Shown here in pieces: positions 62,820 through 64,000 of a stretch of 64,000 nt of DNA. The position numbers were made by a program, and so were the translations under genes. Every line of letters starts with the position of its first letter. Position 1 is the first letter of the stretch. The stretch is from Microcebus murinus (Eukaryota > Chordata > Mammalia > Primates > Cheirogaleidae), in contig NC_134109.1 in the NCBI RefSeq assembly GCF_040939455.1, positions 35,171,501 through 35,235,500 of the forward strand. The letters are read 5' to 3'. The notes under the pieces were generated by a model. That model saw only the letters and a list, made by a program, of their open reading frames with translations, had not been told where the DNA came from and made no database searches.

Positions 62820-63275
62820 TTATTAATTAATTTTTCCATGTATAATCTACACATAATTGTACATATTTATGGGGTACAGTGTGATGTTTCAATGCCTGTG
62901 TATATTATATAATGATCAAATCAGGATAGTTAGCATATCATCACTTTAAACATTTATCATTTCTTCGAAGAAATAACATTTAAAATCTTCTCTTCTAGCT
63001 ATCTTGACATATATACTACATTGTTATTTGCTATAATCACCCTACCATGTAGTAGAACCTCAGAACTTACTCTTCCTAACTATGACTTTTTTACCCATTG
63101 ACCAACCTTTCCCATACTTCCTTCCCCACTCTGGTAACCACTATTCTTACTCTTGATTTCTATGAAATCAACTCTTTTAGAGTCCACGTAAGAGTGAGAT
63201 CATGTGGTATTTGTCATGCTGCACCTGGCTTATTTCACTTAACACAATGTCCTCCAGCTTCATCCATTAATACAT
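62820..63275 (-). mobile_element. LINE-1 3'UTR end, minus strand, 5'-truncated
   Basis: Reverse of the L1 3'UTR: 'catatttatggggtacagtg', 'ataatcaccctaccatg', 'agagtgagatcatgtggt' and 'atgtcctccagcttcatcc'. It is the same L1 region, in opposite orientation, as 14,710-15,190. Confidence 0.85.
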
Positions 63276-63309
63276 ATTAAATCTCCAATTTATGCCTTCT
63301 CTAGTCAAA

Positions 63310-63520
63310 CCACCATCACCATCAGTTACGGAGTGCCTATCCCAGACATTTTGCCAAACTTTTACACATACTGTTTCTTTTGATTCTCACTCTGTCAAGA
63401 GGATACCATCATTAACCTCACTTTTACAGATGAGGAAACAGAGGTGCAAATATTAAGCAACTTCTCCAAGATTGCGCAGCTAGTGAGTGACGGAGCCAGG
63501 ATTCCTACACAGTCTGGCTG
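63310..63520 (+). repeat. MIR-type SINE remnant
   Basis: 'cttttacagatgaggaaac', 'agaggtgcaaatattaagc' and 'tagtgagtgacggagccagg' are a well-preserved MIR core in plus orientation. Confidence 0.85.
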
Positions 63521-63892
63521 TAGACTTGGTTCCCTGTTCAGAACTGGAATCACTTAAGAACATTTTAGACACTGAGGCAAGCCCATGATGGAGATGTGTA
63601 GGGGTCCCTCAAATCAGGGCCCTTCAGAGGGTATTTCAACCACCTAAGAGGAGGGTCTACTTAGGCTGCAGAGCCCAAAAGAAACAACTTCTCTTTCCTA
63701 TATTCTAGTGGGGAATCTGGGTATTTTGCCCGTCTCAGGGAAGCTCAAAGTGTTTTACAGTGATTATCTCATCTGTACCCGTAGGCAACTGGGAGCAAAT
63801 AAAAATAACTCTTTCTAGTTTCAGCTCCAGAGGGTTGCCTGAGGCATCTGGCTCTGTGGTCCACATCTGGCTTCTGTAGACAACAACAATAA

Positions 63893-64000
63893 CTAGAGCA
63901 GTTAACATTTATATAACACTTGCTATGAGCCAGGCACTCTTCCAAGTACTTTAAATATACTAACAAATCCCTGTAACATGCCTATGGAGTAGGTATGTTA
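63893..64000 (+). repeat. MIR-type SINE remnant, runs off the window end
   Basis: 'taacacttgctatgagccag', 'gcactcttccaagtacttta' and 'ctatggagtaggtat' are the 5' half of MIR. Confidence 0.8.

Overview
This window is nuclear DNA of a strepsirrhine primate, most likely a Malagasy lemur. The main evidence is the dominant Alu type. About half of the 25 or so Alu copies have an enlarged linker between the monomers, an 'aattaattggcc' or 'ggccaactaaaaat' block, and a right monomer reading 'gctgtgagctaggctga'. These features mark strepsirrhine Alus, not human or monkey Alus. A LINE-1 3' end near 250-500 also has a sequence I associate with lemur L1. The species itself cannot be fixed by reading alone. 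No intact protein-coding gene can be supported. Almost every open frame is a chance frame inside Alu, L1, LTR or CpG-rich DNA. Layout: 1-10,000 holds LINE-1 copies of several ages: a minus-strand lemur-type tail, an L1 3' end split by a MER2 transposon that is itself split by two Alus, and an old L1/HAL1-like element split by three Alus. Two different LTRs lie side by side at 4,886-5,637. 10,000-19,200 holds more Alus, a MaLR LTR in reverse orientation, an L1 ORF2/3'UTR with an LTR-like insert, a roughly 2.4 kb Tigger1-like DNA transposon carrying its own Alu, and a truncated U4 snRNA retropseudogene. 19,200-25,600 is AT-rich and contains a TA-flanked mariner-type MITE plus a repeat-poor stretch of about 3 kb. 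25,850-27,650 is the only clear functional landmark. It is a large CpG island with an NRF1-type palindrome, a GC box, two CCAAT boxes and a good minus-strand splice donor. It is almost certainly the promoter and 5' end of a housekeeping-type gene that I could not name. No coding exon of that gene can be assigned with confidence, so the rest of the window may be its intron, its 3'UTR or flanking DNA. 27,650-43,000 is mostly unique or old-repeat DNA (MIR, L2, MaLR LTRs) with scattered Alus. 43,346-43,941 is an Alu containing a 286-bp solo LTR with a perfect 6-bp target duplication. 45,771-46,441 is a processed RPL29 pseudogene with an unbroken frame, a lost start codon and a perfect 14-bp target duplication. 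46,800-64,000 is old repeats, a complete solo LTR at 56,754-57,269, and unique sequence. The elements do not act as a pathway. What the window records is a layered history of insertions, often readable to the base from target-site duplications. It includes five very short, nearly tail-only retroposed inserts that ordinary repeat annotation would probably miss. I found no evidence of a new gene system.
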